Of a DNA stretch of 19,077 bases, positions 1 through 7,526 are shown one piece after another. The notes under the pieces were generated by a model, which searched no databases, was not told the origin of the DNA, and saw nothing but the letters and a program-made list of their open reading frames with translations. The stretch spans positions 1-19,077 of the forward strand of contig JBMYRX010000037.1 of NCBI GenBank assembly GCA_049602715.1. Reading direction: 5' to 3'. The stretch's first letter is position 1. The number at the start of each line of letters is the position of its first letter. The DNA comes from GCA-2697345 sp049602715 (GTDB lineage Bacteria; Pseudomonadota; Alphaproteobacteria; Rhodobacterales; Rhodobacteraceae). The position numbers were made by a program, and so were the translations under genes.

Positions 1-158
1 TCCCATTTTTTCTGATCCTGCTCTACGGACGAAAGCGACTTAGCAACTCTCCTCCAAGAGTCAGAAACACTCTCATCTATTGGATTTTTGTTTGGATCTT
101 TATAGCGATATTTCATGTCCCAAATTTGCTCTGAAAAAGGTGTTACAAAATTTGACAT
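1..158 (-). CDS. nrdJ: Adenosylcobalamin-dependent ribonucleoside-diphosphate reductase, N-terminal fragment
   Basis: This is the first 52 codons of a gene that runs off the left edge of the window. The class II ribonucleotide reductase reduces ribonucleotides to deoxyribonucleotides in the cytoplasm using coenzyme B12. The N-terminus reads MSNFVTPFSEQIWDMKYRYK, followed by the segments NPIDESVSDSWRRVAKSLSSVE and QKKW. The pattern 'IWDMKYR...P(I)D.(S/T)V.D(S/T)WRR(V/I)A' is what I recognise from the long alphaproteobacterial NrdJ proteins. The ATG at 158 is the only in-frame ATG before an upstream stop at 198-200, and its Shine-Dalgarno is weak. The gene is divergent from the DUF1489 gene. 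The catalytic domains lie outside the window, so the assignment rests on the N-terminus alone. Confidence 0.8.
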   Translation of the reverse strand, partial: MSNFVTPFSEQIWDMKYRYKDPNKNPIDESVSDSWRRVAKSLSSVEQDQKKW

Positions 159-194
159 TTGTTGATAGATTCCCCAATTAACTAAAGGAGGTCC

Positions 195-223
195 ATCTTA
201 AACTGGAAAATAGCCCGCGGCAA
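195..223 (-). promoter_or_regulatory. Possible sigma70-type promoter for nrdJ
   Basis: On the minus strand TTGCCG (218-223, 4/6 match to the -35 consensus) is followed after exactly 17 nt by TAAGAT (195-200, 4/6 match to -10). This would place the transcription start near 188, about 30 nt before the nrdJ ATG. It is a consensus match by eye only; AT-rich sequence gives such matches by chance. Confidence 0.35.
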
Positions 224-261
224 GAATAACGATGATATTAAATATAATTCTAGGGAAATTA

Positions 262-690
262 ATGACGCACATAAATCTTATAAAAATAAACGTTGGATCA
301 TCCACGGTAGAAGATATTCGAAAATGGCAACTTACTAACAAAGAAAAATGGCTTGATAAAAAGCCTAGACACATAACAAGAATGTGGCCAAAGCGACAAC
401 TAGAAATCTTGAACGGAGGATCTATTTTCTGGGTTATAAAAGGCTACATAATGGCCCGCCAAAAAATTCTGGGAATGGAAGAGTTTTATCGAGGTGATAA
501 TATTAGATGCTGCGCCTTAATTTTTGATAGTACTATTTATGAGACTGAGTCTGTTCGAAAGCGACCGTTTCAAGGGTGGCGCTATCTAGAGATTGAGCAA
601 AGCCCAGCCGATTTAAAACTAGATTATCGTAAGAATGATAACGTACCAACGCAAATTTTAGCGGAGTTAGCTGATATAGGAGTAAGATAG
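262..690 (+). CDS. DUF1489 family protein
   Basis: A 142-aa cytoplasmic protein of the uncharacterised DUF1489 family, known mainly from Alphaproteobacteria. Family-type segments are HITRMWPKR (residues 37-45), GGSIFWVIKG (52-61) and RPFQGWRYLE (101-110). There is no signal peptide or membrane segment. I chose the ATG at 262 because family members begin close to 'MTHINLIKxxVG' and because an AGGGA Shine-Dalgarno sits 7 nt upstream. The ATG at 232 would add ten residues unlike the family. The gene is divergent from nrdJ and convergent with hisS (19-nt gap). No function is known, and position beside nrdJ does not establish one. Confidence 0.85.
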   Translation: MTHINLIKINVGSSTVEDIRKWQLTNKEKWLDKKPRHITRMWPKRQLEILNGGSIFWVIKGYIMARQKILGMEEFYRGDNIRCCALIFDSTIYETESVRKRPFQGWRYLEIEQSPADLKLDYRKNDNVPTQILAELADIGVR

Positions 691-709
691 GAGAATTTTA
701 ATAAAGGCC

Positions 710-2206
710 TTAAGATTTTTTTATTTTATCTAACATGGCTGAAACTTCGCTAACTAAATCTTCTCTTTTTATCTCTTTTTGTGCAGGCTGTGACTTCCAT
801 TGCTCTAACGTTGCATCCTTAGAAATTTTAGATCCAAGTACAAGATCTTTTAGCTGAACAACGCCCTTATTATATTCCTCTGAACCAACAATGACCGCGA
901 TTGGCGAGTTTCTTTTATCGGCGTACTTAAGTTGGTTTCCAAAATTCTTAGGGTTACCCATGTAAACCTCAGATTTTATTCCAGCTGAACGTAATTCCGA
1001 AACAATTTTTTGATATAGATTTAATTTATCCCTTTCCATAACGGTAACTATTACTGGACCAGTAGAATCCTTTTTGGTTTCTTTACTAATATTTAAAGCA
1101 GTGAGTAAACGATCTACCCCAAGAGATATTCCAACTGCAGGTACCTCCTGACCTGTAAAACGTTTTATCAAATCATCATATCTTCCGCCACCTGCTATGG
1201 AACCAATAGTCTGCTTCCCCCCAGCGTCATCAAAAAACTTCGAAGTCAGATCTGCCTCAAAGACTGGTCCTGTATAATAACCCAAACCTCTAACAACACT
1301 TGGGTCAACAGTCACTCTGTCACTGAAGTATCCTTGTGCCTCACTGAGCTCTAATATCTTACTAAGCTCTTCAACACCTTCATTGCCGATGTTTGAACCA
1401 TTGACTAATTCTCTAAGGTTCTGAATGGTTTTCGCTTCAGTACCTCCTTTGGCAGCTATAAAACTTAAAATTCGACTGGCCTGCTCCTCGCTTAGGTTCG
1501 CTCCTTCTGTAAAATCACCGCTAAGATCTTTTCTACCGCGTCCTAAAAGAGCTAAAACACTATCTTCTCCAAGACGATCCAACTTATCAATGGCTCTCAG
1601 AACAATGCCTCTCTCCTTGAGCTTATAATCTAAATTCTGTGGGTCAAAAAGCCCAGAAACTTCCATGATTCCGGTTAAAATCTTTCTATTATTCACTTTG
1701 ACTGTGTAATCATTCTTAGGGATTCCAATAGACTCTAACGCGTCAGACAGCATAGCACAAATCTCAAAATCTGCCATGATACTGGCAGAACCGACTGTAT
1801 CAGCGTCACATTGATAAAACTGTCGATATCTGCCTAATCCTGGTTTTTCGTTCCTCCACACAGGACCCATCGAATACCTTCTGTAAGGATTCGGTAAATT
1901 ATCCCGATATTGCGAATAAACTCTAGCTAGAGGCGCTGTAAGATCATACCTTAGCGCCAACCAGGTGTTATCTTCCTCAAAAGCAAATATTCCTTCGTTC
2001 GGCCGATCTATATCAGGCAAAAACTTACCTAACGCATCAACTGTTTCAATCGCTGAACTTTCTAATCCGGTGAAGCCGTACAGTTCGTAAACATCACAAA
2101 TTATTTTTAACATCTCCTGTCGTTGGGTAATTTCATGTCCAAAATAATCCCTAAAGCCTTTTGGTGTTTCAGCTTTTGGCCGAAGCTTCTTATTTAACTT
2201 TGACAT
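710..2206 (-). CDS. hisS: Histidyl-tRNA synthetase
   Basis: A 498-aa class II aminoacyl-tRNA synthetase that charges tRNA-His with histidine in the cytoplasm. Motif 2 is visible as GPVWRNEKPGLGRYRQFYQ (residues 114-132). The two histidine-specific motifs are RGLGYYTGPVFE (306-317) and GGGRYDDL (339-346), and motif 3 is GISLGVDRLL (359-368). An HGTP anticodon-binding domain follows from about 385. It is longer than the usual 420-430 aa bacterial enzyme, and its motif 2 ('WRNEKPGLGRYRQFYQCD') resembles the divergent alphaproteobacterial form. The ATG at 2206 gives the start MSKLNKKLRP. A longer frame begins with TTG at 2224 and is less likely. The gene is divergent from slyX and convergent with the DUF1489 gene. 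Confidence 0.96.
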   Translation of the reverse strand: MSKLNKKLRPKAETPKGFRDYFGHEITQRQEMLKIICDVYELYGFTGLESSAIETVDALGKFLPDIDRPNEGIFAFEEDNTWLALRYDLTAPLARVYSQYRDNLPNPYRRYSMGPVWRNEKPGLGRYRQFYQCDADTVGSASIMADFEICAMLSDALESIGIPKNDYTVKVNNRKILTGIMEVSGLFDPQNLDYKLKERGIVLRAIDKLDRLGEDSVLALLGRGRKDLSGDFTEGANLSEEQASRILSFIAAKGGTEAKTIQNLRELVNGSNIGNEGVEELSKILELSEAQGYFSDRVTVDPSVVRGLGYYTGPVFEADLTSKFFDDAGGKQTIGSIAGGGRYDDLIKRFTGQEVPAVGISLGVDRLLTALNISKETKKDSTGPVIVTVMERDKLNLYQKIVSELRSAGIKSEVYMGNPKNFGNQLKYADKRNSPIAVIVGSEEYNKGVVQLKDLVLGSKISKDATLEQWKSQPAQKEIKREDLVSEVSAMLDKIKKS

Positions 2207-2239
2207 AAATTTATACCACTTCAAAATTATCTTAGACCT

Positions 2240-2268
2240 ACTTTAAACGAGCTGATAAAAAGGAACAA
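2240..2268 (-). promoter_or_regulatory. Possible sigma70-type promoter for hisS
   Basis: On the minus strand TTGTTC (2263-2268) and TAAAGT (2240-2245) are separated by 17 nt. The start point would be near 2233, giving a leader of about 27 nt to the ATG at 2206. Both hexamers are imperfect (3/6 and 4/6), so this is a weak prediction. Confidence 0.25.
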
Positions 2269-2321
2269 GACAAACGGTTATCTTAAATTTTTTAAAAAAA
2301 TATTAATAAAAGGAGAAATAA

Positions 2322-2522
2322 ATGAAAAATATTTTAATTGAAGAGAAAATCTCTCATATTTTAAAAACCTTAGATGAACTTTCAGATGTTGTTGCTGAAC
2401 ATGAAAATGCAATAAAAATATCGACTACTCGAATAGAAAAACTTATGGGGATAATAGCTCTAACTGAAGCTGAAAATAACTCAACTGAATATTTTCATGA
2501 TACCAAGCCACCACATTATTAG
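2322..2522 (+). CDS. slyX: SlyX family small protein
   Basis: A 66-aa cytoplasmic protein. Residues 5-50 are charged and helical with spaced hydrophobic positions (ILIEEKISHILKTLDELSDV, then RIEKLMGIIAL), as expected for a short coiled coil. It ends in KPPHY. The terminal PPHY is the hallmark of SlyX proteins; the E. coli protein also ends that way. The ATG at 2322 has a strong AGGAGA Shine-Dalgarno 6 nt upstream, which argues that this small frame is real. SlyX has no established biochemical role. The gene is divergent from hisS (115-nt gap between starts) and convergent with dnaE (31-nt gap). The coiled-coil part is poorly conserved, so the call leans on length and the C-terminus. Confidence 0.8.
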   Translation: MKNILIEEKISHILKTLDELSDVVAEHENAIKISTTRIEKLMGIIALTEAENNSTEYFHDTKPPHY

Positions 2523-2553
2523 ATAATACAATATGGTCTGAGACGTTGAACTA

Positions 2554-5500
2554 TTAATACTCTTCTATTGAAATAACTCCTTGTAAACTCCTAATAGTTG
2601 TACAAATCTCTGGGTGAATTGGATAAGAGTCTCCCAGCAGAACCTCTACCTCGCCGGGCAGATCGGAGTCTATGAGGCAAAGGGACACCTCACCAACACT
2701 TCTATTACCAATTTTCTTTATTTCCTTATTAAAAACAGAAGCTAATGATACAACAGTTTCATCTCTATTAATAAAAATTTTCAATCCTTTTATACCTTTA
2801 ATTTTAATAGCGGAGTCTATTGATTGCACTGAACGACAAAGTAACTTCATTTGCCCTGCCTCAAGGGCTGCCTCCACACTCATAGCTACATTCTGTCCGG
2901 GCTGAATGATTTCATCTGATTTTTCAAGAACATCAGAAAATACTGTAACCTCGTAGAGCCCCGTGGGATCTGAAACCTGAATAAAAGAGAACCTATTACC
3001 TCTTGCAGACTTTCTATCCTGACGTCCCGAAATCGAACCAGCAATTTTTACCGCTACTGGACCTCCCTTAACAAGAGTTTCTAATTCTGAGGATACGATT
3101 ATATTATTACGTTTTAAAGAGGTACGATAATCATCTAATGGATGTCCAGAAAGGTAAAAACCAATCGCGCTGTGCTCCTCAACGAGCTTCTCATTAGTTG
3201 ACCAGTCGTCTATCAAATTAAATTTTGGTTCTGTAAGATCATCCCCCGCTTCTCCAAATAGTGAGCTTTGATCAGATCTCCTCTGGTCATGTATCGCAGA
3301 GGAATAGGACACTAACCTATCCAGATTATGCAGAATCAGAGCTCTATTATCTAATAGTTGATCGAATGCACCCGCCTTAGTCAACATTTCCAACGGGCGT
3401 TTTCCCACTTTTTTCATGTCAACAGATCGTGCAAAATCATATATGGTCGAAAATCGTTTTGATCCGGAAATTTCTCTCGCCTTAACAACTAGTTCCATAG
3501 CCTCAACACCAACATTTTTTAGTGCTCCTAAAGCATATAATATTTTATCGCCCTCAACCGAAAACTTTGCTTGTGATCGGTTCACACACGGAGGAATAAT
3601 ATTGATTTTCAATTTATTAATTATTTCATCCTTATAAATTGAAAGTTTGTCCGTAAGGTGCATGTCGCAATTCATAACTCCTGCCATAAACTCTACTGGA
3701 TAATTTGCTTTAAGCCACGCTGTTTGATAGCTAACCACAGCGTAGGCAGCGGCGTGAGACTTATTAAAACCATAATTTGCAAACTTTTCTAGTAGGTCAA
3801 ATACCTCTGATGCTTTTTTTTCTGTGACATTTTTTAATTGGGCACCCTTCATAAATTTTGGCCGTTCGGCATCCATCGCTTCCTTTATTTTCTTACCCAT
3901 AGCTCTTCTTAAAAGATCAGCACCCCCTAGCGTATATCCTGCCATTACCTGAGCAATTTCCATAACTTGCTCTTGATATACAATAATACCTTGTGTTTCT
4001 GCTAGAATATGATCGATTAGAGGATGAATGGACTCCAATTCTCGCTGTCCATTTTTAACCTCACAATATGCCGGTATATTTTCCATTGGACCTGGTCGGT
4101 AGAGTGCCACCAATGCAACTATATCTTCTATACTAGTTGGCTTCATCCTTCTAAGCGCGTCCATCATGCCACTACTTTCGACTTGAAAGACCGCTACCGT
4201 ATTTGCTGAGGAATATAGATCAAAAGTCTTTTCATCATCCAAGGGTATATTACCTATATCAATTATAATTTCACGCTCTTTCAATATATTCAGGGCATTT
4301 TGGATAATCGTAAGTGTCTTCAAACCTAGGAAATCAAATTTCACAAGACCGGCTAATTCTACCCATTTCATACTAAATTGGGTCGCCACCATAGTTGATC
4401 GCGGGTCCTGGTATAACGGTACTAATTCATCTAGCGGCCTATCACCAATAACAACACCTGCAGCGTGAGTGGAGGCATTACGGAGTAAACCTTCAACTTT
4501 GCCAGAGTAATCTAGCAGTCTTGATATAATTTCTTCTTTTTTTGCTTCATCCTTGAGCTTAGGTTCAGTGGCTAGCGCTTTATTGATACTAACTGGTCTG
4601 ACCCCGTCTACTGGTATTAATTTTGCCAGACGATCAACCTGCCCATAGGGCATCTGTAATACTCGCCCGATATCACGGATTGCAGCTTTCGACAGTAATG
4701 CACCAAAGGTGATTATTTGACCAACTTTATCATGACCATATTTTTGTTGGACATAATTTATAACTTCCTCTCTTCTATCCATACAAAAATCGATATCAAA
4801 GTCAGGCATTGATACTCGTTCTGGATTTAGGAATCGTTCGAATAGGAGTGAATACCTTAAAGGATCTAAATCTGTTATTGTTAAAGCATATGCAACCAGA
4901 GAGCCCGCTCCAGAACCTCGGCCTGGGCCCACGGGAATCTGTTTTGACTTAGCCCATTGAATAAAATCCGCAACAATTAAAAAGTACCCAGGGAACCCCA
5001 TTTCATCTATAACTTTTAATTCAAAGTCTAAACGGCTTTCATACTCCGAAACCGGAACTGCTTGTGGGATAACTTCGAGTCGGGTTTTCAATCCAGCTGT
5101 AGCCTGTCTTCGTAGCTCTTGACTCTCATTTTCAGCAAATTTTGGTAATATTGGCTCTCTAGTTTCTGCTTTAAAGGCACACCTTTTGGCAATCTCAACA
5201 GTGTTAGCTGTGGCCTCGGGCAAATCTGCAAATAAAGTAAGCATTTCTTCCTGTGTTTTAAAAAAATGTTGAGGAGTTAATCTTCGTCGACTCTCCCTTT
5301 GATCAACATATGAACCGGAAGAAATACACATTAACGCATCATGAGCCTCAAACATATCACTATCTGGAAAAAAAACATCATTGGTTGCCACTATTGGGAT
5401 TTTTAGTTCGTAAGCCATTTCTAGAAAAGACTTCTCGGTAACTGCTTCTGATTCAAGTGGTTCATTCTCTAATGGGTGTCTTTGAATCTCAATGTATAAG

Positions 5501-6006
5501 TTACTTTTAAAAGTATCAGAAAAATCTGTTAATAAATCATGCGCTTCAGGAATCTTATCCGCTATTATTAATTCTCCCAGAGGGCCAGCTGCGCCTCCAG
5601 TGAGAAGTATTAGACCATCGGAACAAGATTTCAAATCCTCCATCACTAAAAAAGGACTTACTTCTTTCTCTAGGTAAGCTTTAGAGTTCAACTTAAGCAG
5701 ATTTTTATATCCAATCTCATTTTTAACTAAAAGTACAATTGAGGGTAACCCAAAAACCGGATCTATCTTGGGTCTTTCAGTTGCACAAAAACTCATCTGA
5801 CATCCTAAAATTGGCTGTATACCAGCGTTTGCAGAGTATTCAGAAAACTCAAGTGCGCCAAATAAATTATTTGTATCTGTTACCGCAACTGCGGGCATAC
5901 CCATAGCAAAACAGGTGGCCGGTAATTCCTTTATTCTGATTGCCCCCTCTAAAAGGGAATACTCAGAATGAACTCTCAAATGAATAAATTTTGGATTCTC
6001 TTGCAT
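2554..6006 (-). CDS. dnaE: DNA polymerase III subunit alpha
   Basis: The replicative polymerase subunit, 1150 aa, close to the E. coli length of 1160. An N-terminal PHP domain (about residues 7-280) begins FIHLRVHSEYSLLEGA. Its metal site looks degenerate: R-V-H in place of H-x-H, and TDTNN in place of TDHGN. The polymerase core has PVGPGRGSGAGSL (358-370), the catalytic aspartates Asp402 and Asp404 in PDFDIDFC, and Asp558 in KFDFLGLKT. A clamp-binding motif QSSLF lies at 913-917 and an OB fold at about 983-1060. I chose the ATG at 6006 (MQENPKFIHL). An upstream extension to 6060 adds 18 residues that do not look like the family. The gene is divergent from xdhA and convergent with slyX. Confidence 0.97.
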   Translation of the reverse strand: MQENPKFIHLRVHSEYSLLEGAIRIKELPATCFAMGMPAVAVTDTNNLFGALEFSEYSANAGIQPILGCQMSFCATERPKIDPVFGLPSIVLLVKNEIGYKNLLKLNSKAYLEKEVSPFLVMEDLKSCSDGLILLTGGAAGPLGELIIADKIPEAHDLLTDFSDTFKSNLYIEIQRHPLENEPLESEAVTEKSFLEMAYELKIPIVATNDVFFPDSDMFEAHDALMCISSGSYVDQRESRRRLTPQHFFKTQEEMLTLFADLPEATANTVEIAKRCAFKAETREPILPKFAENESQELRRQATAGLKTRLEVIPQAVPVSEYESRLDFELKVIDEMGFPGYFLIVADFIQWAKSKQIPVGPGRGSGAGSLVAYALTITDLDPLRYSLLFERFLNPERVSMPDFDIDFCMDRREEVINYVQQKYGHDKVGQIITFGALLSKAAIRDIGRVLQMPYGQVDRLAKLIPVDGVRPVSINKALATEPKLKDEAKKEEIISRLLDYSGKVEGLLRNASTHAAGVVIGDRPLDELVPLYQDPRSTMVATQFSMKWVELAGLVKFDFLGLKTLTIIQNALNILKEREIIIDIGNIPLDDEKTFDLYSSANTVAVFQVESSGMMDALRRMKPTSIEDIVALVALYRPGPMENIPAYCEVKNGQRELESIHPLIDHILAETQGIIVYQEQVMEIAQVMAGYTLGGADLLRRAMGKKIKEAMDAERPKFMKGAQLKNVTEKKASEVFDLLEKFANYGFNKSHAAAYAVVSYQTAWLKANYPVEFMAGVMNCDMHLTDKLSIYKDEIINKLKINIIPPCVNRSQAKFSVEGDKILYALGALKNVGVEAMELVVKAREISGSKRFSTIYDFARSVDMKKVGKRPLEMLTKAGAFDQLLDNRALILHNLDRLVSYSSAIHDQRRSDQSSLFGEAGDDLTEPKFNLIDDWSTNEKLVEEHSAIGFYLSGHPLDDYRTSLKRNNIIVSSELETLVKGGPVAVKIAGSISGRQDRKSARGNRFSFIQVSDPTGLYEVTVFSDVLEKSDEIIQPGQNVAMSVEAALEAGQMKLLCRSVQSIDSAIKIKGIKGLKIFINRDETVVSLASVFNKEIKKIGNRSVGEVSLCLIDSDLPGEVEVLLGDSYPIHPEICTTIRSLQGVISIEEY

Positions 6007-6030
6007 AACATTAGCGTACTCCACTATAAT
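6001..6030 (+). promoter_or_regulatory. Possible promoter of the xdh-transporter cassette
   Basis: A perfect TATAAT lies at 6025-6030, with TTGCAT (3/6 match to -35) 18 nt upstream at 6001-6006. The start point would be near 6037, giving xdhA a leader of about 128 nt that contains both inverted repeats of this region. The same stretch read on the minus strand (TATAGT, 6023-6028) could serve dnaE. The -35 is poor, so this is tentative. Confidence 0.25.
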
Positions 6031-6057
6031 TAAATACGAAAGTGCACAAAAGGCTTG

Positions 6058-6073
6058 CAAAAATATATTTTTG
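6058..6073. repeat. Perfect 16-bp AT-rich palindrome in the dnaE-xdhA divergent region
   Basis: CAAAAATATATTTTTG is a perfect palindrome. It lies between the divergent dnaE (6006) and xdhA (6165) starts, so it could be an operator for either. In AT-rich DNA a palindrome with only two G/C positions is only modest evidence. Confidence 0.6.
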
Positions 6074-6093
6074 GTACTTTTCTACTGGTAAGT

Positions 6094-6124
6094 ATGTTTT
6101 GTCTACGCCGCATCGACGAAACAT
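6094..6124. repeat. Inverted repeat with 10-bp arms upstream of xdhA
   Basis: Arms ATGTTTTGTC (6094-6103) and GACGAAACAT (6115-6124) are separated by an 11-nt spacer. Nine of ten positions are complementary in DNA. The tenth is T against G, so in RNA all ten would pair, with one G-U wobble. The centre-to-centre distance is 21 bp, about two helical turns, which suits a dimeric regulator. It ends 40 nt before the xdhA ATG. It may be an operator or a leader hairpin. Confidence 0.55.
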
Positions 6125-6164
6125 CTGTATGGTTTTATTGGGTACCGCGGCGGGACATCTTTTT

Positions 6165-7526
6165 ATGGTCACGTTTCTTCTGAACGGAGAAGTCGTTAAT
6201 GCGGATGTAAAGCCCTTCGATACGCTCCTGACATTTTTAAGACAAGTTAAAGGACTTACGGGCACCAAAGAAGGGTGTAATGAGGGCGATTGTGGGGCTT
6301 GCTCTATAATAGTTACCGATCGACAGGGAGTAACTAAATCTATTAACTCATGCATTACTCTAATGCCACAAATCCACGGAAAAGCAGTAAGGACAGTCGA
6401 GGGGGTAAGTAGCCCGGACGATGAACTTCACCCGATCCAAACAGCTATGATAAAAAACCACGGTTCACAATGTGGGTACTGTACACCAGGCTTCATAACA
6501 ACACTGGCCGTGGCTCACAAAAATGGAAAAAAGGATTTTGAGAATCAGCTGGCAGGTAACCTCTGTCGATGCACCGGGTACGGTCCAATATTGATGTCAG
6601 CTGAAGAAGTATCAGAAGCAGCTGTTCCTAATTGGATGCAGGAAAATTTGGTATTGTTAAAAAATATTAACAGTAATCTTCAAGTCCCTCAAACTATTAA
6701 TGAACTTGCTAACCTGTACGTCAAGAATCCAACAGCAAAGCTTGTGGCTGGCGCAACAGATTTGAGTCTGGAAATTACAAAAAAACTAAATACCTTAAAT
6801 GATTTAATATTCTTAAGTGAATGTAGTGAGTTGAAAAGAATTATAATAGAAAAGCATAATATAAAAATTGGTGCGGCGTGTACTATTTCTGATCTGATCG
6901 AACGGTTGTCTTCAGTTTTTCCACATTTCTGTAAAATGCTCTTAAGATATGGTGGAGTCCAAGTTAGGAACTCCGCAACCATTGGTGGTAATATAGCTAA
7001 CGGATCCCCGATAGGAGATGGCTCCCCAGCCCTAATTGCTTTAAATGCGAGGTTAAATTTACGAAAGGGAAAATCTACTCGTTCCTTACCTATAGAAGAA
7101 TTCTTCATAGACTATGGGGTGCAAGATTTAATGGCAGCTGAATTCATAGAGTCGATCGACATTCCTCAGACCTCTGGTTCATTGAAATGCTACAAAGTAA
7201 CTAAGCGTTTTGATCAGGATATTTCAGCAGTTTGCGGTTGTTTCTTAATAAAAATTATTAACAATAAAGTTACAGAATGTAGGATAGCATTCGGTGGAAT
7301 GGCTGCGACACCTAAAAGAGCACTCAAAACAGAAAAAACCTTGTTAGGGTTTTCCTGGACAATCAATACTATAAAAAACGCAATGAATGAATTAAAACAG
7401 GATTTTTCTCCAATCGATGATATGAGAGCATCATCATATTATCGGCTGAAGATCGCGCAAAACCTTTTACTAAGGCTCTTCCATGAGGAAACAAATGAAC
7501 TGTTAGAAACAAGGGACGCCAGGTAA
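6165..7526 (+). CDS. xdhA: Xanthine dehydrogenase small subunit (2x[2Fe-2S], FAD)
   Basis: The electron-transfer subunit of xanthine dehydrogenase, 453 aa, much like the Rhodobacter capsulatus XdhA in architecture and length. A plant-type ferredoxin domain carries Cys38, Cys43, Cys46 and Cys63 (GCNEGDCGAC...NSC). The second [2Fe-2S] domain carries Cys103, Cys106, Cys134 and Cys136 (QCGYC...LCRC). A FAD domain follows, with LVAGATDL (193-200), ATIGGNIANGSPIGDGSP (271-288) and the XDH-type KRFDQDISAV (347-356). Electrons pass from the molybdenum site in XdhB through the clusters to FAD and NAD+. I chose the ATG at 6165 because the protein then begins MVTFLLNGEVV, as family members do. Earlier ATGs at 6042 and 6129 add residues that do not align. 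Its stop overlaps the xdhB start by one base (TAATG). Confidence 0.95.
   Translation: MVTFLLNGEVVNADVKPFDTLLTFLRQVKGLTGTKEGCNEGDCGACSIIVTDRQGVTKSINSCITLMPQIHGKAVRTVEGVSSPDDELHPIQTAMIKNHGSQCGYCTPGFITTLAVAHKNGKKDFENQLAGNLCRCTGYGPILMSAEEVSEAAVPNWMQENLVLLKNINSNLQVPQTINELANLYVKNPTAKLVAGATDLSLEITKKLNTLNDLIFLSECSELKRIIIEKHNIKIGAACTISDLIERLSSVFPHFCKMLLRYGGVQVRNSATIGGNIANGSPIGDGSPALIALNARLNLRKGKSTRSLPIEEFFIDYGVQDLMAAEFIESIDIPQTSGSLKCYKVTKRFDQDISAVCGCFLIKIINNKVTECRIAFGGMAATPKRALKTEKTLLGFSWTINTIKNAMNELKQDFSPIDDMRASSYYRLKIAQNLLLRLFHEETNELLETRDAR

Noticed and set aside
159..261. Possible cobalamin riboswitch upstream of the B12-dependent nrdJ
   Set aside because: The divergent gap is only 103 nt, shorter than such riboswitches, and no B12-box-like sequence was seen.
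703..730. AAGGCCTT followed by a T tract between the DUF1489 gene and hisS, resembling a terminator
   Set aside because: The palindrome has no loop, so it cannot form a hairpin as RNA; the T tract is the lysine-rich end of hisS read in reverse.
2290..2310. TTTTTTAAAAAA palindrome upstream of slyX
   Set aside because: Simple homopolymer run in AT-rich DNA; no support for an operator or terminator.
6011..6355. 114-aa minus-strand frame across the dnaE-xdhA gap
   Set aside because: It lies mostly antisense to the xdhA [2Fe-2S] domain and shows no recognisable family features.
6689..7108. 139-aa minus-strand frame inside xdhA
   Set aside because: Antisense shadow of the conserved FAD domain; low-complexity protein with no ribosome-binding signal noted.
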